Of a stretch of DNA of 64,000 nt, positions 9,020 to 18,198 are shown one piece after another. A program made the translations under genes and the position numbers. Position 1 is the stretch's first letter. The number at the start of each line of letters is the position of its first letter. A model generated the notes under the pieces. It was not told where the DNA came from. It saw nothing but the letters and a program-made list of their open reading frames with translations, and did not search any database. Source of the DNA: Clostridium lacusfryxellense (GTDB lineage: Bacteria; Bacillota; Clostridia; Clostridiales; Clostridiaceae). The DNA is taken from the NCBI RefSeq assembly GCF_018861735.1, contig NZ_JAHLEB010000020.1, positions 1 to 64,000 on the forward strand, read 5' to 3'.

Positions 9020-10033
9020 TTAATATAAAATCCTACTATTTATATCTTTGATAGATTTACACCCTGTAAGGACCATCGCAGACTTTAACTCACCCTTTAG
9101 GTAGTCAATGTAAGATTTTACGCCTTCCGCCTTGCCTCCAAATGATGCAGTTACAAAAGGTCTACCGATAAGTACAGCGTCTGCACCTAGTGCTATCATC
9201 TTGAGTATATCAGCACCACTTCGGACTCCTCCATCAGCTAATATAATCACTTTCCCTTTAACTTCTTGTGCAATATCTTGGAGTACATCCGCTACTCCTG
9301 GGGTTTGATCTAATACTCTGCCTCCATGATTTGACACTACAATGGCAGCGACGCCTGCTTCTACCGCAAGTTTTGCTTCATCCGTTGTCATTATTCCCTT
9401 TAGAATAAATGGGAGTTTCGTAGAATTAACAATTTCTTTAATTTCATCTACATTTTTAGGCATAACTGGTTTACCTGCAAGTGCTAAAGTAATAAGGCCA
9501 CAAGCATCGATATCCATACCTATAGCAAAAACACCTGCTTCCTCAGCTAATTTAATTTTGCCTATAACATTTGCATTTTCCCAAGGTTTTATTATTGCAA
9601 TACCGTTTCCACCCTGTTTTTCAAGTTCTGAAAGATTTGTTGTTAAAAAAGAATCTACAGCAGTATCTCCAACCATTGGGAAAACACCTCCACTTAGGCA
9701 TCCACTAATTACCCAGGATATGTACTCTTCCTCGCTAAATTTACCTCCCATATTTAATGTAGTTCCAGATACAGGAGCTGCAAATACAGGAATATCCATT
9801 TTCCTACCAAACAATTCAAGTGTGGTATCTGGATTTTTTGCATCATGTATAGTTCTCATATTTAATTTGTAAGATTCCAAAGATTCTATATTTATTTTAA
9901 AAGCATCTCCAGTTCCTTTGCCACCCATTCCAGGTACCTCTCCAGCACAAGCAATTCCATTACATATAGGACAAACCCTACAGCTTTTATTTAAATTTCC
10001 TCTAGCATCTTTTAAAACATCCTTATAGTTCAT
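9020..10033 (-). CDS. FMN-dependent alpha-hydroxy-acid oxidoreductase
   Basis: TIM-barrel flavoprotein of the lactate/glycolate oxidase superfamily. It shows the FMN-phosphate and catalytic region VSNHGGRVLDQTPG (catalytic His), ILADGGVRSGADILKMIALGADAVLIGRP and LKGIMTTDEA (lysine). The N-terminus has an unusual cysteine cluster, CRVCPICNGIACAG (residues about 18-31), not found in aerobic lactate oxidases and suggestive of an Fe-S or redox thiol site in anaerobes. The 337-residue length fits the anaerobe subgroup. Its substrate is unknown. The neighbouring DUF523 gene ends 17 bp upstream. Confidence 0.85.
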   Translation of the reverse strand: MNYKDVLKDARGNLNKSCRVCPICNGIACAGEVPGMGGKGTGDAFKINIESLESYKLNMRTIHDAKNPDTTLELFGRKMDIPVFAAPVSGTTLNMGGKFSEEEYISWVISGCLSGGVFPMVGDTAVDSFLTTNLSELEKQGGNGIAIIKPWENANVIGKIKLAEEAGVFAIGMDIDACGLITLALAGKPVMPKNVDEIKEIVNSTKLPFILKGIMTTDEAKLAVEAGVAAIVVSNHGGRVLDQTPGVADVLQDIAQEVKGKVIILADGGVRSGADILKMIALGADAVLIGRPFVTASFGGKAEGVKSYIDYLKGELKSAMVLTGCKSIKDINSRILY

Positions 10034-10050
10034 ATTATTTCCCCCCTAAG

Positions 10051-10512
10051 TTATAATTCTAATTCATCTAAAGTTTCTTCTGTAAAAACTTTAATTCCTC
10101 TTGATAATAATAACTGAGTTGTTACTCCATTACCATTTATTTTACAACCACTAAAAGTACCATCATATATCAAATTAGCCCCACATGATGGACTTCGAGC
10201 CTTTAAAATTGCAATATTAGCTCCAACTGCTTCTGCAATTTTCAAGGTTTCATATGCACCTTTTATAAAGTTTGCCGTTACATCATTATTTTGTCGAGAT
10301 CCATTAACTCTAGCTGTTCCTCCCAGCACATCAACCCCAATTCCATTTACAATTTCGCAAGGCTCCCTAGGAGTTTCTAGCCCTCCTAGTTGTTCTGGAC
10401 ATACAGGAATAGCTTTACCTTCTTTTAAAAGTTTAAGGACTCGTGCATCTAGGTTATTACCACCGTCCCATTTACAATTTACACCACACAAACATGCACT
10501 TACAATAATCAT
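10051..10512 (-). CDS. DUF523 family protein
   Basis: 153-residue cytoplasmic protein of the DUF523 (YbbK) family, with conserved motifs SACLCGVNCKWDGGNN, PVCPEQLGGLETPR and LKARSPSCGA. The conserved cysteines suggest metal or Fe-S binding. The family function is not settled. It lies between mutS2 (26 bp) and the FMN oxidase gene (17 bp), all co-directional. Confidence 0.88.
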   Translation of the reverse strand: MIIVSACLCGVNCKWDGGNNLDARVLKLLKEGKAIPVCPEQLGGLETPREPCEIVNGIGVDVLGGTARVNGSRQNNDVTANFIKGAYETLKIAEAVGANIAILKARSPSCGANLIYDGTFSGCKINGNGVTTQLLLSRGIKVFTEETLDELEL

Positions 10513-10538
10513 ACCTACCCGTCCTTTTTAATTATTGT

Positions 10539-12905
10539 TTATTTAAGTTCTACTACAGTAACTCCACTACCGCCCTCACCATAATTACCTAATCTATAAG
10601 CTTTAACATGACCATGTCTTTTTAACATATCTGTTATAGTTTTTCTTAAAACACCTGTACCCTTGCCATGAATAATTGTAGTTTCTTTAAGTCCACCCAA
10701 ATAAGCTTCATCTAAATATTTATCTACAGTAAACGTAGCTTCCTCTGAATCCATCCCTCTTAAATCTACAGAACTTGATACACTCCTTAAATTAAGGTTC
10801 ATCTCTCTTCTAATTATCTTTGCCTTTTTTTTGTCTTCATCACTAAGCTTTGATACACGAAGATCTTCTACCTTAACATTTATCTTCATTATACCTGCTT
10901 GAACCTGCACTTCACCTTTTTTATCAGGTTTAGAAATAACAATAACCTTTTGGTTAAGCGATGGTAAATATACCTCTTCACCTTGTTTTACATTTTTTAT
11001 CTTTTCTCCTAGTTCATCACTACTTTTTTCTACATGCTTATTTAAGTCTTCAAGTTTATTTTTAATTTTCATTCTTTCTTCTTCAAGTTTTTGCCTTGCT
11101 TCTGATGAATATCCAAGTTTTTCTAGTTCCCTCATATTTTTAAGAATTACATCCGATTCTTCCTTAGCATCTTTTATAAGTCTCTTGGCTTCCCTTTGGG
11201 CTTCGTACATTGCATTTTCTCTAATATTTTGTAATTTGTATAATTTATCCTGATACTTTTCTTTGAGCGTACTAGCTTCTAATTTAAGACTTTCTGCGTC
11301 CCTAGCATCCCGTTCTGCCTTTATGCTTTTTTCCTGTAAACTTTGAACTAATTCTTCAAAATCCAAAGTCTCCTTTGAAATATTTTCTTTAGCAGTTTTA
11401 ATAATATAATCAGGTAGACCGAGTCTTCTTGAAATCTCAAAAGCATTTGATTTACCTGGAACTCCGATTATCAGTCTATATGTTGGGCTAAGAGTATCTA
11501 CATTAAATTCTACGGAGGCATTCTCTACTCCTGTAGTTTTTAAAGCATAACCTTTCAATTCGCTGTAATGAGTTGTTGCAACTACCTTAGTGCCTCTTGC
11601 TCTTAAATTTTCAAGAATTGCAACAGCAAGAGCAGCTCCCTCTGTTGGATCTGTTCCTGCTCCTAATTCATCAAATAAAGCTAAGGATTTTTTATCTGCT
11701 TTTTGAATTATATTTACTATGTTAGTCATATGAGAAGAAAAAGTAGATAAGCTTTGCTCTATGCTTTGCTCATCTCCTATATCTGCGAAAATTTCATTAA
11801 AAAAACTTACCATTGAACCTTCTCTAGCAGGAATTAATATTCCACTCATAGCCATTAACTGAATTAATCCTACTGTTTTAAGAGTTACTGTTTTACCTCC
11901 AGTGTTTGGTCCTGTTATTACTAGTGATGTAAATTCTTTTCCTAGATAAATATTGCTAGGAACTACTTCTTTTGGATCAATTAAAGGATGCCTTGCTTCA
12001 ATTATATCAATTATACCATCTTCGTTAACTGTTGGAATAATAGCATTAAGTTCTATTGCATATCCTGCCTTTGCAAAAATAAAATCTAATTCCCATACTA
12101 TATTTGCATTATTTTGAACAATATTTATATTTTCGTATATTTTATAGGATAACTCAGCTAAAATTCTTTCAACTTCAGCTTTTTCCTTGAGCATTATTTC
12201 CTTAATTTCATTGTTTAAGTTAACTAAGCTCATTGGCTCAATAAATAATGTAGCTCCAGATGAACTCTGATCATGAACAAGCCCTGGAACACTACCTTTA
12301 TGCTCTATCTTAACAGGAATTACGTACCTGTCTCCTCTTATAGTATAAATGCTCTCTTGAAGATATTTTGCATTAGACCTAACAAGTGATATCACCTTTT
12401 CCTTTACAGACGCATTTTTCTCTTTTAGTGATTTTCTTAAACTAAAAAGCAAACTGCTAGCCCTATCGGAAATTTCATCATCGCTTATTATTGCTATAAA
12501 AATTTCATCTTCTAAGTTTTTTATTGGGACAATTCCAATACATATATCTTCTAAAACTCTAGATTTATCATTGTCCCCAGCTTCTCCAACATAATTCTTA
12601 AATAACCTAGCACACCTTAGCATTTGAGCTATCCTCAAAAGCCCAGTTGGCATTAGTGAGGCTCCTTTAGATGCCCTGATTAACGCACTTCTAACATCAT
12701 ATATGCCTTCAAATGGAGCACTTCCTTTTTTAGATAAAAGCAGTAGTGCCTCGTTGGTTTCCTGTAGATGTTCTTTCACTTCATAAATATTAGTGTAAGG
12801 TTCTAACCCTTCTATAATATCCTTACCTGCGGTCGTTTTTGCATATTCTTTAATTTTATCTTTAATTTTAAAATATTCTAAAACTTTTAATGATTTTATG
12901 TTCAC
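10539..12905 (-). CDS. mutS2: MutS2 endonuclease / ribosome-collision factor
   Basis: MutS-family ATPase lacking the mismatch-recognition domain. It has Walker A GPNTGGKTVTLK near residue 330, Walker B SLALFDELGAGTDPTEG near 405 and STFSSHMTN between them. A long coiled coil spans about 510-640. The C-terminal Smr domain (from about 710) carries LRGMDSEEA and HGKGTGVLR. Family members suppress recombination and, in Bacillus, split collided ribosomes. I choose GTG 12905 because GATGGTG precedes it by 5 bases; a TTG at 12923 has no ribosome site. This gives 788 residues, the usual length. Confidence 0.95.
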   Translation of the reverse strand: MNIKSLKVLEYFKIKDKIKEYAKTTAGKDIIEGLEPYTNIYEVKEHLQETNEALLLLSKKGSAPFEGIYDVRSALIRASKGASLMPTGLLRIAQMLRCARLFKNYVGEAGDNDKSRVLEDICIGIVPIKNLEDEIFIAIISDDEISDRASSLLFSLRKSLKEKNASVKEKVISLVRSNAKYLQESIYTIRGDRYVIPVKIEHKGSVPGLVHDQSSSGATLFIEPMSLVNLNNEIKEIMLKEKAEVERILAELSYKIYENINIVQNNANIVWELDFIFAKAGYAIELNAIIPTVNEDGIIDIIEARHPLIDPKEVVPSNIYLGKEFTSLVITGPNTGGKTVTLKTVGLIQLMAMSGILIPAREGSMVSFFNEIFADIGDEQSIEQSLSTFSSHMTNIVNIIQKADKKSLALFDELGAGTDPTEGAALAVAILENLRARGTKVVATTHYSELKGYALKTTGVENASVEFNVDTLSPTYRLIIGVPGKSNAFEISRRLGLPDYIIKTAKENISKETLDFEELVQSLQEKSIKAERDARDAESLKLEASTLKEKYQDKLYKLQNIRENAMYEAQREAKRLIKDAKEESDVILKNMRELEKLGYSSEARQKLEEERMKIKNKLEDLNKHVEKSSDELGEKIKNVKQGEEVYLPSLNQKVIVISKPDKKGEVQVQAGIMKINVKVEDLRVSKLSDEDKKKAKIIRREMNLNLRSVSSSVDLRGMDSEEATFTVDKYLDEAYLGGLKETTIIHGKGTGVLRKTITDMLKRHGHVKAYRLGNYGEGGSGVTVVELK

Positions 12906-12949
12906 TATTTCACCATCTTTCAATTGTTATTAAACTTGATAATAAATAT

Positions 12950-15328
12950 TTATTCGACTCCTCTTTTATAATGCCCTCTTGTAAAGTTTTTAAATTCTCC
13001 TTGCCATCTTCTTTCTATAAAATTACTAAGAACCTCAATAGTCTCTTCATAACTTTCATGAATAAAATCTAACCTAAAAGATGAAATATTATTTTTCTTT
13101 ATTTCTTCTATGTTAGGAATTAAATTGACAGGAACATTGTTGTAGATATAACTTCTACAATATTTGTCTGTATCTATTCTAAATTCTTCACCTTTTCTAT
13201 CTTTAAGACTATAAGATCCTTTTACGCAATTCTCGCTGCAAGCCTTTTTATCACTCTTATTACCAAAAACACTTCCAATTGCACAGTACTCACTAACCAT
13301 AAGTTCATACTTTCCATAAACCATAATTTGAAGAGGCAAAGAACTCTTAGACGCAATCTTTTTAATTTCCATAGCATTTAGTTCTGCACTAATGCAAGTT
13401 CCAATTAAGAAATCTTTGTAAAAATCTCCAGCATAGCTATTAAAGACATTTAACTTATAATCTCCAATTACTGCTATCTTTTTATTGTACCTACTAATTA
13501 TCCCTAAATTAGCAGTAACAATTCCTTTTACTTTATCTATGTTGTTATCTATATATTCACAAATACCTTCAAATTCGCCTTTAATAATATTAGGAACCTT
13601 AATGTATATATTAACATCATATTTCTCAAACTCTATGTCACATTGTCTCATAAAAGGATTTATAGCAATATCATTAAACCCCAATTCAATAGCTGCCCTT
13701 AATTGCTCCTCCCTAGTAACATATATAAGCGTTTCAGGTATAATGTTATCTTTATTCTCATTAGGTTCAAAATAATCCTTCTCTAACAATATGCTAAGCC
13801 CTTTGTTATAATTAACTTGTGTTTGATTGTTGTCTCTTTTATATTTACCTATTATATATTTTTGAACGAGATCCATTAATTCTCTACGTACTAAATTCAA
13901 TGATGCCATAGGCACAAAACCCTCATCAAAGTTATTAAACTCTACTTCGTTTATTTTAAAAGGAGTATCTCCAGTTTTAGATAAACTTTTGATTATACGT
14001 TCTTTTTCTAGTGGCTTATTTAATGCTTCTTGAACCACATCGCCCTTAACATTAAAGTTTTTGCCCATATAAGTTGTGCTTATACTTAGTGGTTTGTTTG
14101 TACTAAATTCAATGGAGAGATTTATTTCGATTTTCCTCTTAAATATATCGTTATAACTCTTAGAAAGCTCATCCATTAACTTGGCATCGGATATTTTATA
14201 TAAGAGATTTCCAGATTTATATTTAGTCGGTTTTAATAAAACCTTTTCCCCTGCTAATGCATTTTCGACCTCTATTCCATTTTTTATAATTTTAGATACG
14301 GAAAAACCATCCTCCAAAAACATTACACCATCTTTTAGTGCTATGTTTTCTAAAAGGGTTACTGACAACTCATCGTTTGCTATACCTATCGGTAATCCAG
14401 AATTTTTGGGAACTTTATATGCCATCATGTCTTTTCCTTTATTACCATATAAATAAGCCTTTGAAAACCCTTCCCTATTAAATAATTGTTTTAAAACTTT
14501 TGTATCTCTATCTAATTTTTGTGTTTTGTTATTGTATATATTATCTAGCTCTCGTCTATATATTTCTACCGTGCCTGAAACATATTCTGCTCTTTTCATT
14601 CTTCCTTCAATCTTAATTGAAGATGTTCCACTTTCTACTATATCTTTTAAGTTATCTATTGTACAAATATCTTTAGGGCTTAAAATGTATGCCTTATGTT
14701 CTTTTTTTGAGGTTTTATCTATAAGTGTATATGGTAATCTACATGGTTGTGCACACCTACCTCTATTCCCACTTCTGCCTCCAATAATACTACTCATAAG
14801 GCATTGTCCAGAATAACATATGCATAATGCTCCATGGATAAAAACTTCTGTTTCTACTTTTAAAGTATTAGATATATAACTAATCTCTTTTATACTAAGT
14901 TCTCTTGAGAGAACTATCCTTGTGAACCCCATCCCCTTTAAAAATAATGCAGCTTCACCATTATGAATTGTCATCTGCGTTGATGCGTGAATTTCAAAAT
15001 CAGGAAAATTATTTCTTATTAAATATATTAACCCCGTATCTTGAAGTATCAACGCATCTACTCCTACGGTATATAAAAATCCTACATACTCCATAATTTC
15101 TTTTAATTCGTTATCCTTTACCAATGTATTTAATGTAACATATACTTTTACTCCATAAATATGGCAATAATCTACTGCAATAGTTATATTCTCTTCATCA
15201 AAGTTAAAAGCATAAGCTCTTGCTGAGAATTTGCTTCCACCAATATATACTGCATCTGCCCCCATTTGCACTGCAGCATATACGCTCTCCATGCTGCCGG
15301 CAGGTGCTAGTAATTCAATCTTCTTCAT
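12950..15328 (-). CDS. U32 peptidase-family protein with DUF3656 (RlhA-like)
   Basis: TIM-barrel U32 protein beginning KKIELLAPAGSMES, with the U32 core FIHGALCICYSGQCLMSS and cysteines in GGRSGNRGRCAQPC (about residues 165-195), likely Fe-S ligands. SSIKIEGRMKRAEYV follows, then the DUF3656 region and a second barrel-like segment with more cysteines (CAIGSVFG, CSENC). The closest characterised relative is RlhA, which hydroxylates 23S rRNA C2501 in E. coli; an rRNA-modifying role is inferred. ATG 15328 is preferred over ATG 15334 because AGGAG is 8 rather than 2 bases away. 792 residues. Confidence 0.88.
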   Translation of the reverse strand: MKKIELLAPAGSMESVYAAVQMGADAVYIGGSKFSARAYAFNFDEENITIAVDYCHIYGVKVYVTLNTLVKDNELKEIMEYVGFLYTVGVDALILQDTGLIYLIRNNFPDFEIHASTQMTIHNGEAALFLKGMGFTRIVLSRELSIKEISYISNTLKVETEVFIHGALCICYSGQCLMSSIIGGRSGNRGRCAQPCRLPYTLIDKTSKKEHKAYILSPKDICTIDNLKDIVESGTSSIKIEGRMKRAEYVSGTVEIYRRELDNIYNNKTQKLDRDTKVLKQLFNREGFSKAYLYGNKGKDMMAYKVPKNSGLPIGIANDELSVTLLENIALKDGVMFLEDGFSVSKIIKNGIEVENALAGEKVLLKPTKYKSGNLLYKISDAKLMDELSKSYNDIFKRKIEINLSIEFSTNKPLSISTTYMGKNFNVKGDVVQEALNKPLEKERIIKSLSKTGDTPFKINEVEFNNFDEGFVPMASLNLVRRELMDLVQKYIIGKYKRDNNQTQVNYNKGLSILLEKDYFEPNENKDNIIPETLIYVTREEQLRAAIELGFNDIAINPFMRQCDIEFEKYDVNIYIKVPNIIKGEFEGICEYIDNNIDKVKGIVTANLGIISRYNKKIAVIGDYKLNVFNSYAGDFYKDFLIGTCISAELNAMEIKKIASKSSLPLQIMVYGKYELMVSEYCAIGSVFGNKSDKKACSENCVKGSYSLKDRKGEEFRIDTDKYCRSYIYNNVPVNLIPNIEEIKKNNISSFRLDFIHESYEETIEVLSNFIERRWQGEFKNFTRGHYKRGVE

Positions 15329-15360
15329 TTGCATCGCTCCTAATAAGTCTTCTAAATCTT

Positions 15361-15389
15361 ATTATACAATAAATGTTGTCATAAATTAA
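15361..15389 (-). promoter_or_regulatory. candidate promoter of the U32/mutS2 operon
   Basis: Minus-strand TATAAT (15361-15366) with TTAATT 17 bp upstream (15384-15389). The -10 is perfect and the -35 weak. An 8-bp AT-rich hairpin (15391-15409) lies just upstream. Confidence 0.45.
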
Positions 15390-15453
15390 GAGATAAAAAG
15401 ATTTTATCTTAATAAAACAAAATTTTTTATTGAATTTTCGTGTTTTATAACCA

Positions 15454-15482
15454 TAGACACAAAGAAATTAATGCAATATAAT
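15454..15482 (+). promoter_or_regulatory. sigma-A promoter of the TetM-like GTPase gene
   Basis: TAGACA (15454-15459), 17-bp spacer, TATAAT (15477-15482). The leader of about 70 nt can form either TGCTGCCT/AGGTAGCA or, using the same AGG, TTAGGT/GCCTAA, so two exclusive small stems are possible. Confidence 0.7.
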
Positions 15483-15559
15483 AAAAAATAGACTTGCTGC
15501 CTCCTGATTGTTAACCTTAGGTAGCATTGCCTAAAAAATCAACTAATGGAGATATAAAT

Positions 15560-17554
15560 ATGACTATTAAAAATAGTATTAGAAATATTGGAATAGTTGC
15601 CCATGTAGATGCTGGAAAAACTACCTTAACTGAGCAATTGCTTTTTCAAAGTGGTTCTAGTAGAATTCTTGGCAGCGTAGATAAAGGCACTACCCATACG
15701 GATTCTTTAGATATGGAAAAGCAAAGAGGGATTTCAGTAAAAGCTGCTGAAACTGATCTTACTTACAAAGGGATTAATGTACATGTTATAGATACCCCTG
15801 GGCACATAGATTTTAGTTCTGAGGTAGAAAGAAGTATTGGAGTTCTAGATGGAGCTATAGTGGTATTATCAAGTGTAGAAGGAGTGCAGCCCCAAACAGA
15901 AGTATATTTTAATGCATTAAAGGAATTGAATACTCCTTCCATATTCTTTATTAATAAACTTGACCGTATCGGGGCCTCTCCAACTAAAGTTATTAGTGAT
16001 ATGGAAAAGCTTCTTACAAGTAGGCTTGTGCCCTTGCAATTCGTCTATGAAAAAAACAATGTGTTTATTGTAAATAACATATTTGATGAAGTAAATTACG
16101 AAAGAAAAGTATTAGAAATAAACGATGAACATTTTAGAAAATCACTTGAGAATATAATAGATATGTTAGGTGATACTAATGAAAATATTCTAAATCAATT
16201 CTTTGAAGGTACATTAACTCTGGGAATGTTAAAAGATGAGATAGTGGTGCAAGCTACTAAATGCGAAATCTACCCTGTTCTTTATGGTACTGCTCTAAAA
16301 GGTGAAGGAATTAAAGATTTGCTTGATGGAATTATTGATTATCTTCCCGGACCGGAAGATTTAGATAACAGCGCTCTCTCTGCACTAGTATATAAAATTT
16401 CTCATAACAAAACATTAGGTAAAATAGCTCATATAAAAATATTTAGCGGATCAATATCAACTAGAGATGATATTTTAAATGTAACTAGTAATAAAAGTGA
16501 TAAAGTTACTATGATAAAAAAAGTTGTTAACCAAAAACCCATTGATGTAAAATCTGCTTATAGTAGTGATTTAGTTATGGTTAGTGGTTTAAATTGTAGC
16601 GCATACGATATACTCGGAAGCAAAACTCATATTCCTAAACTAAAAACTATTACAACGCCACTTCTTACCTTAAGAATTTATGCTAAAGCTAAAGAAGACT
16701 ATATAGGACTAGTAGACGCTTTAACTGTGCTGCAAGAGGAAGATCCTCTTCTTAACATGTTATGGGTAAAAGAAAAAAAAGAAATCCACCTTAGGATTAT
16801 GGGTAAAATCCAAATAGAATATATCGAAGCTATATTAATAGAAAGATTTAACTTAGAAGTTACCTTTGGCATTCCATCGGTCATCTACAGAGAGACTCCT
16901 ATAGCAACTGTATATGGTGAATCACGTTACACCATGCCCAAACCCTGTTGGGCTATAGTTGAATTTTTAATAGAGCCACTACCAAAAGGAAGTGGAGTTG
17001 TTTATGAATCTTTAGTAAGAACTGAAAAAGTAAAGATACAGTATCAGAGAGAAATAGAAGATAATCTTGATAAAATATTAAGTCAAGGCATTCATGGCTG
17101 GCCTGTGACAGATTTAAAAATAACCTTTATAGAAGGTGAAGATCATGTAATGCATTCACGTTCAGGAGACTTTGCAACTTCTGCTGCCATGGGAATAATG
17201 AGAGGCCTAAATGAAATAGGAACTACACTTCTAGAACCTATAATTAAGTTTAGAATAACTGTACCTGAAAATGTAGGCGGAAGAGTTTTAAATGATATTA
17301 TAAAAATGAGAGGAAGTTTTGATACTCCCTTAATCCACAACAACACTTTTACTATACAAGGTAAAATGCCTGTATCGACCTCACTTGAATATCCAGGGGA
17401 CTTAAGCAAAATTGCTTCCGGAAAAGCAATAATCACAACTGGATTTGCAGGATATGAGCCTTGCCCGTTAGAATTAGGATCCTCGAGGGAAAGAATTGGT
17501 GTCAATCCTCTGGATAGAGCCAAATTTATACTATCAGTTAGGAATGCATTGTAA
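15560..17554 (+). CDS. TetM/EF-G-like translation factor GTPase
   Basis: GTPase of the ribosomal-protection branch of the EF-G superfamily. The G motifs are all present: AHVDAGKTTLTEQLL (G1), RGISVK (G2), DTPGHIDF (G3), NKLDRIG (G4) and YGTALKGEGI (G5). EF-G-like domains III-V follow. The 664-residue length is slightly above true TetM (639). The domain IV tip, SPVSTP in TetM, is replaced around DHVMHSRSGDF, so tetracycline protection should not be assumed. I start at ATG 15560 with GGAG 8 bases upstream. A small membrane-protein gene, now frameshifted, overlaps its 3' end. Confidence 0.9.
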   Translation: MTIKNSIRNIGIVAHVDAGKTTLTEQLLFQSGSSRILGSVDKGTTHTDSLDMEKQRGISVKAAETDLTYKGINVHVIDTPGHIDFSSEVERSIGVLDGAIVVLSSVEGVQPQTEVYFNALKELNTPSIFFINKLDRIGASPTKVISDMEKLLTSRLVPLQFVYEKNNVFIVNNIFDEVNYERKVLEINDEHFRKSLENIIDMLGDTNENILNQFFEGTLTLGMLKDEIVVQATKCEIYPVLYGTALKGEGIKDLLDGIIDYLPGPEDLDNSALSALVYKISHNKTLGKIAHIKIFSGSISTRDDILNVTSNKSDKVTMIKKVVNQKPIDVKSAYSSDLVMVSGLNCSAYDILGSKTHIPKLKTITTPLLTLRIYAKAKEDYIGLVDALTVLQEEDPLLNMLWVKEKKEIHLRIMGKIQIEYIEAILIERFNLEVTFGIPSVIYRETPIATVYGESRYTMPKPCWAIVEFLIEPLPKGSGVVYESLVRTEKVKIQYQREIEDNLDKILSQGIHGWPVTDLKITFIEGEDHVMHSRSGDFATSAAMGIMRGLNEIGTTLLEPIIKFRITVPENVGGRVLNDIIKMRGSFDTPLIHNNTFTIQGKMPVSTSLEYPGDLSKIASGKAIITTGFAGYEPCPLELGSSRERIGVNPLDRAKFILSVRNAL

Positions 17555-17844
17555 AAAATTATAATTTAGCAAGGTCAGCGTGGATAACTTTATTTATAGC
17601 TTATGTTCTTCCATATAATTCACAATCAGTAGATGCTCACTCAACTTATTTGGGCTATCCATTATCATTTTTAACTATTCATAATACACCAATTTATAAA
17701 ACACTATTTATGACAGAGAGTATAGATATCTTTACTCTTATAATAGATATACTGATAGTTTATTTTGTACTCCATTTTGCTAATATGTATTTGAGTAAGG
17801 CGAGATTGAAGAAAAATACGAATAAAACAAAAGACTATAAATAA
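17544..17844 (+). pseudogene. frameshifted small membrane protein gene
   Basis: In frame with the stop at 17842-17844, coding-like sequence begins before any start codon: LARSAWITLFIAYVLPYNSQ, then YLGYPLSFLTIHN, a membrane segment near IIDILIVYFVLHFANMYL and a lysine-rich tail. An ATG at 17544, overlapping the GTPase stop, is in the wrong frame by one base. Deleting one A from the A6 run at 17553-17558 would join them into a 99-residue ORF. So it is either a decayed gene, a slippage-controlled gene or a base-call error. A shorter 64-residue version could start at TTG 17650 but has no ribosome site. Family not recognised. Confidence 0.6.
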
Positions 17845-17954
17845 CATTGATTTTTATAAATCAATATGGATATTATTAAAATGTGACTTAAGGGAAGAAC
17901 TTTGTTTACACATTAAATTTTCTTAAACTCTCAAAAATTATATTTTAATTAATA

Positions 17955-18198
17955 TTAAAGTTTTTTCTTACATTATGCTAACAAAAGTATATATTGCGTA
18001 GAATGCGTTTGAACAAGGTGTAGTAATTCTTAATTTAGTTTATCTGCAATTGCGTTAAAAAAAATATATGTTTGAGCGTCAGCGAGTTTATATTTTTCAG
18101 CAAATGCATATAAAATAAATTTTAGAATTTCTTACCGAAGTGAACGCATTCCAGCAATATATACTTTTCGTTACAGCATAATATAAGAAAATCTTTAA
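17955..18198. repeat. 244-bp imperfect palindromic element (MITE-like)
   Basis: The two halves are reverse complements over nearly their full length. TTAAAG...TTTTCTTAcATTATGCT at 17955-17977 matches the complement of 18174-18198. AAAAGTATATATTGC at 17983-17997 pairs with 18154-18169. Inner matches are GAATGCGTT, AATTCT and TGCA..TTGC, with the centre at about 18077 in GAGCGTCAGC. The ends read TTAAAG...CTTTAA and the right end overlaps the TAA stop of the glycosyltransferase (18195-18197). No ORF is visible in it. It occupies most of the 350-bp gap between 17844 and 18195. Confidence 0.75.

Noticed and set aside
9342-9872. Plus-strand open frame of 176 codons inside the FMN oxidase gene
   Set aside because: Antisense shadow; low-complexity translation with no motif and no ribosome site, while the minus-strand gene has clear FMN motifs.
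17143-17523. Minus-strand frame of 126 codons inside the TetM-like gene
   Set aside because: Antisense to a conserved GTPase domain with no recognisable product.
15560-17554. Calling the GTPase a tetracycline-resistance gene
   Set aside because: The domain IV loop needed for tetracycline protection is not conserved; only family membership is supported.
18195-18198. A target-site duplication proving transposition of the palindrome
   Set aside because: The ends are TTAAAG/CTTTAA, but a duplication cannot be told apart from the inverted ends without an empty site.
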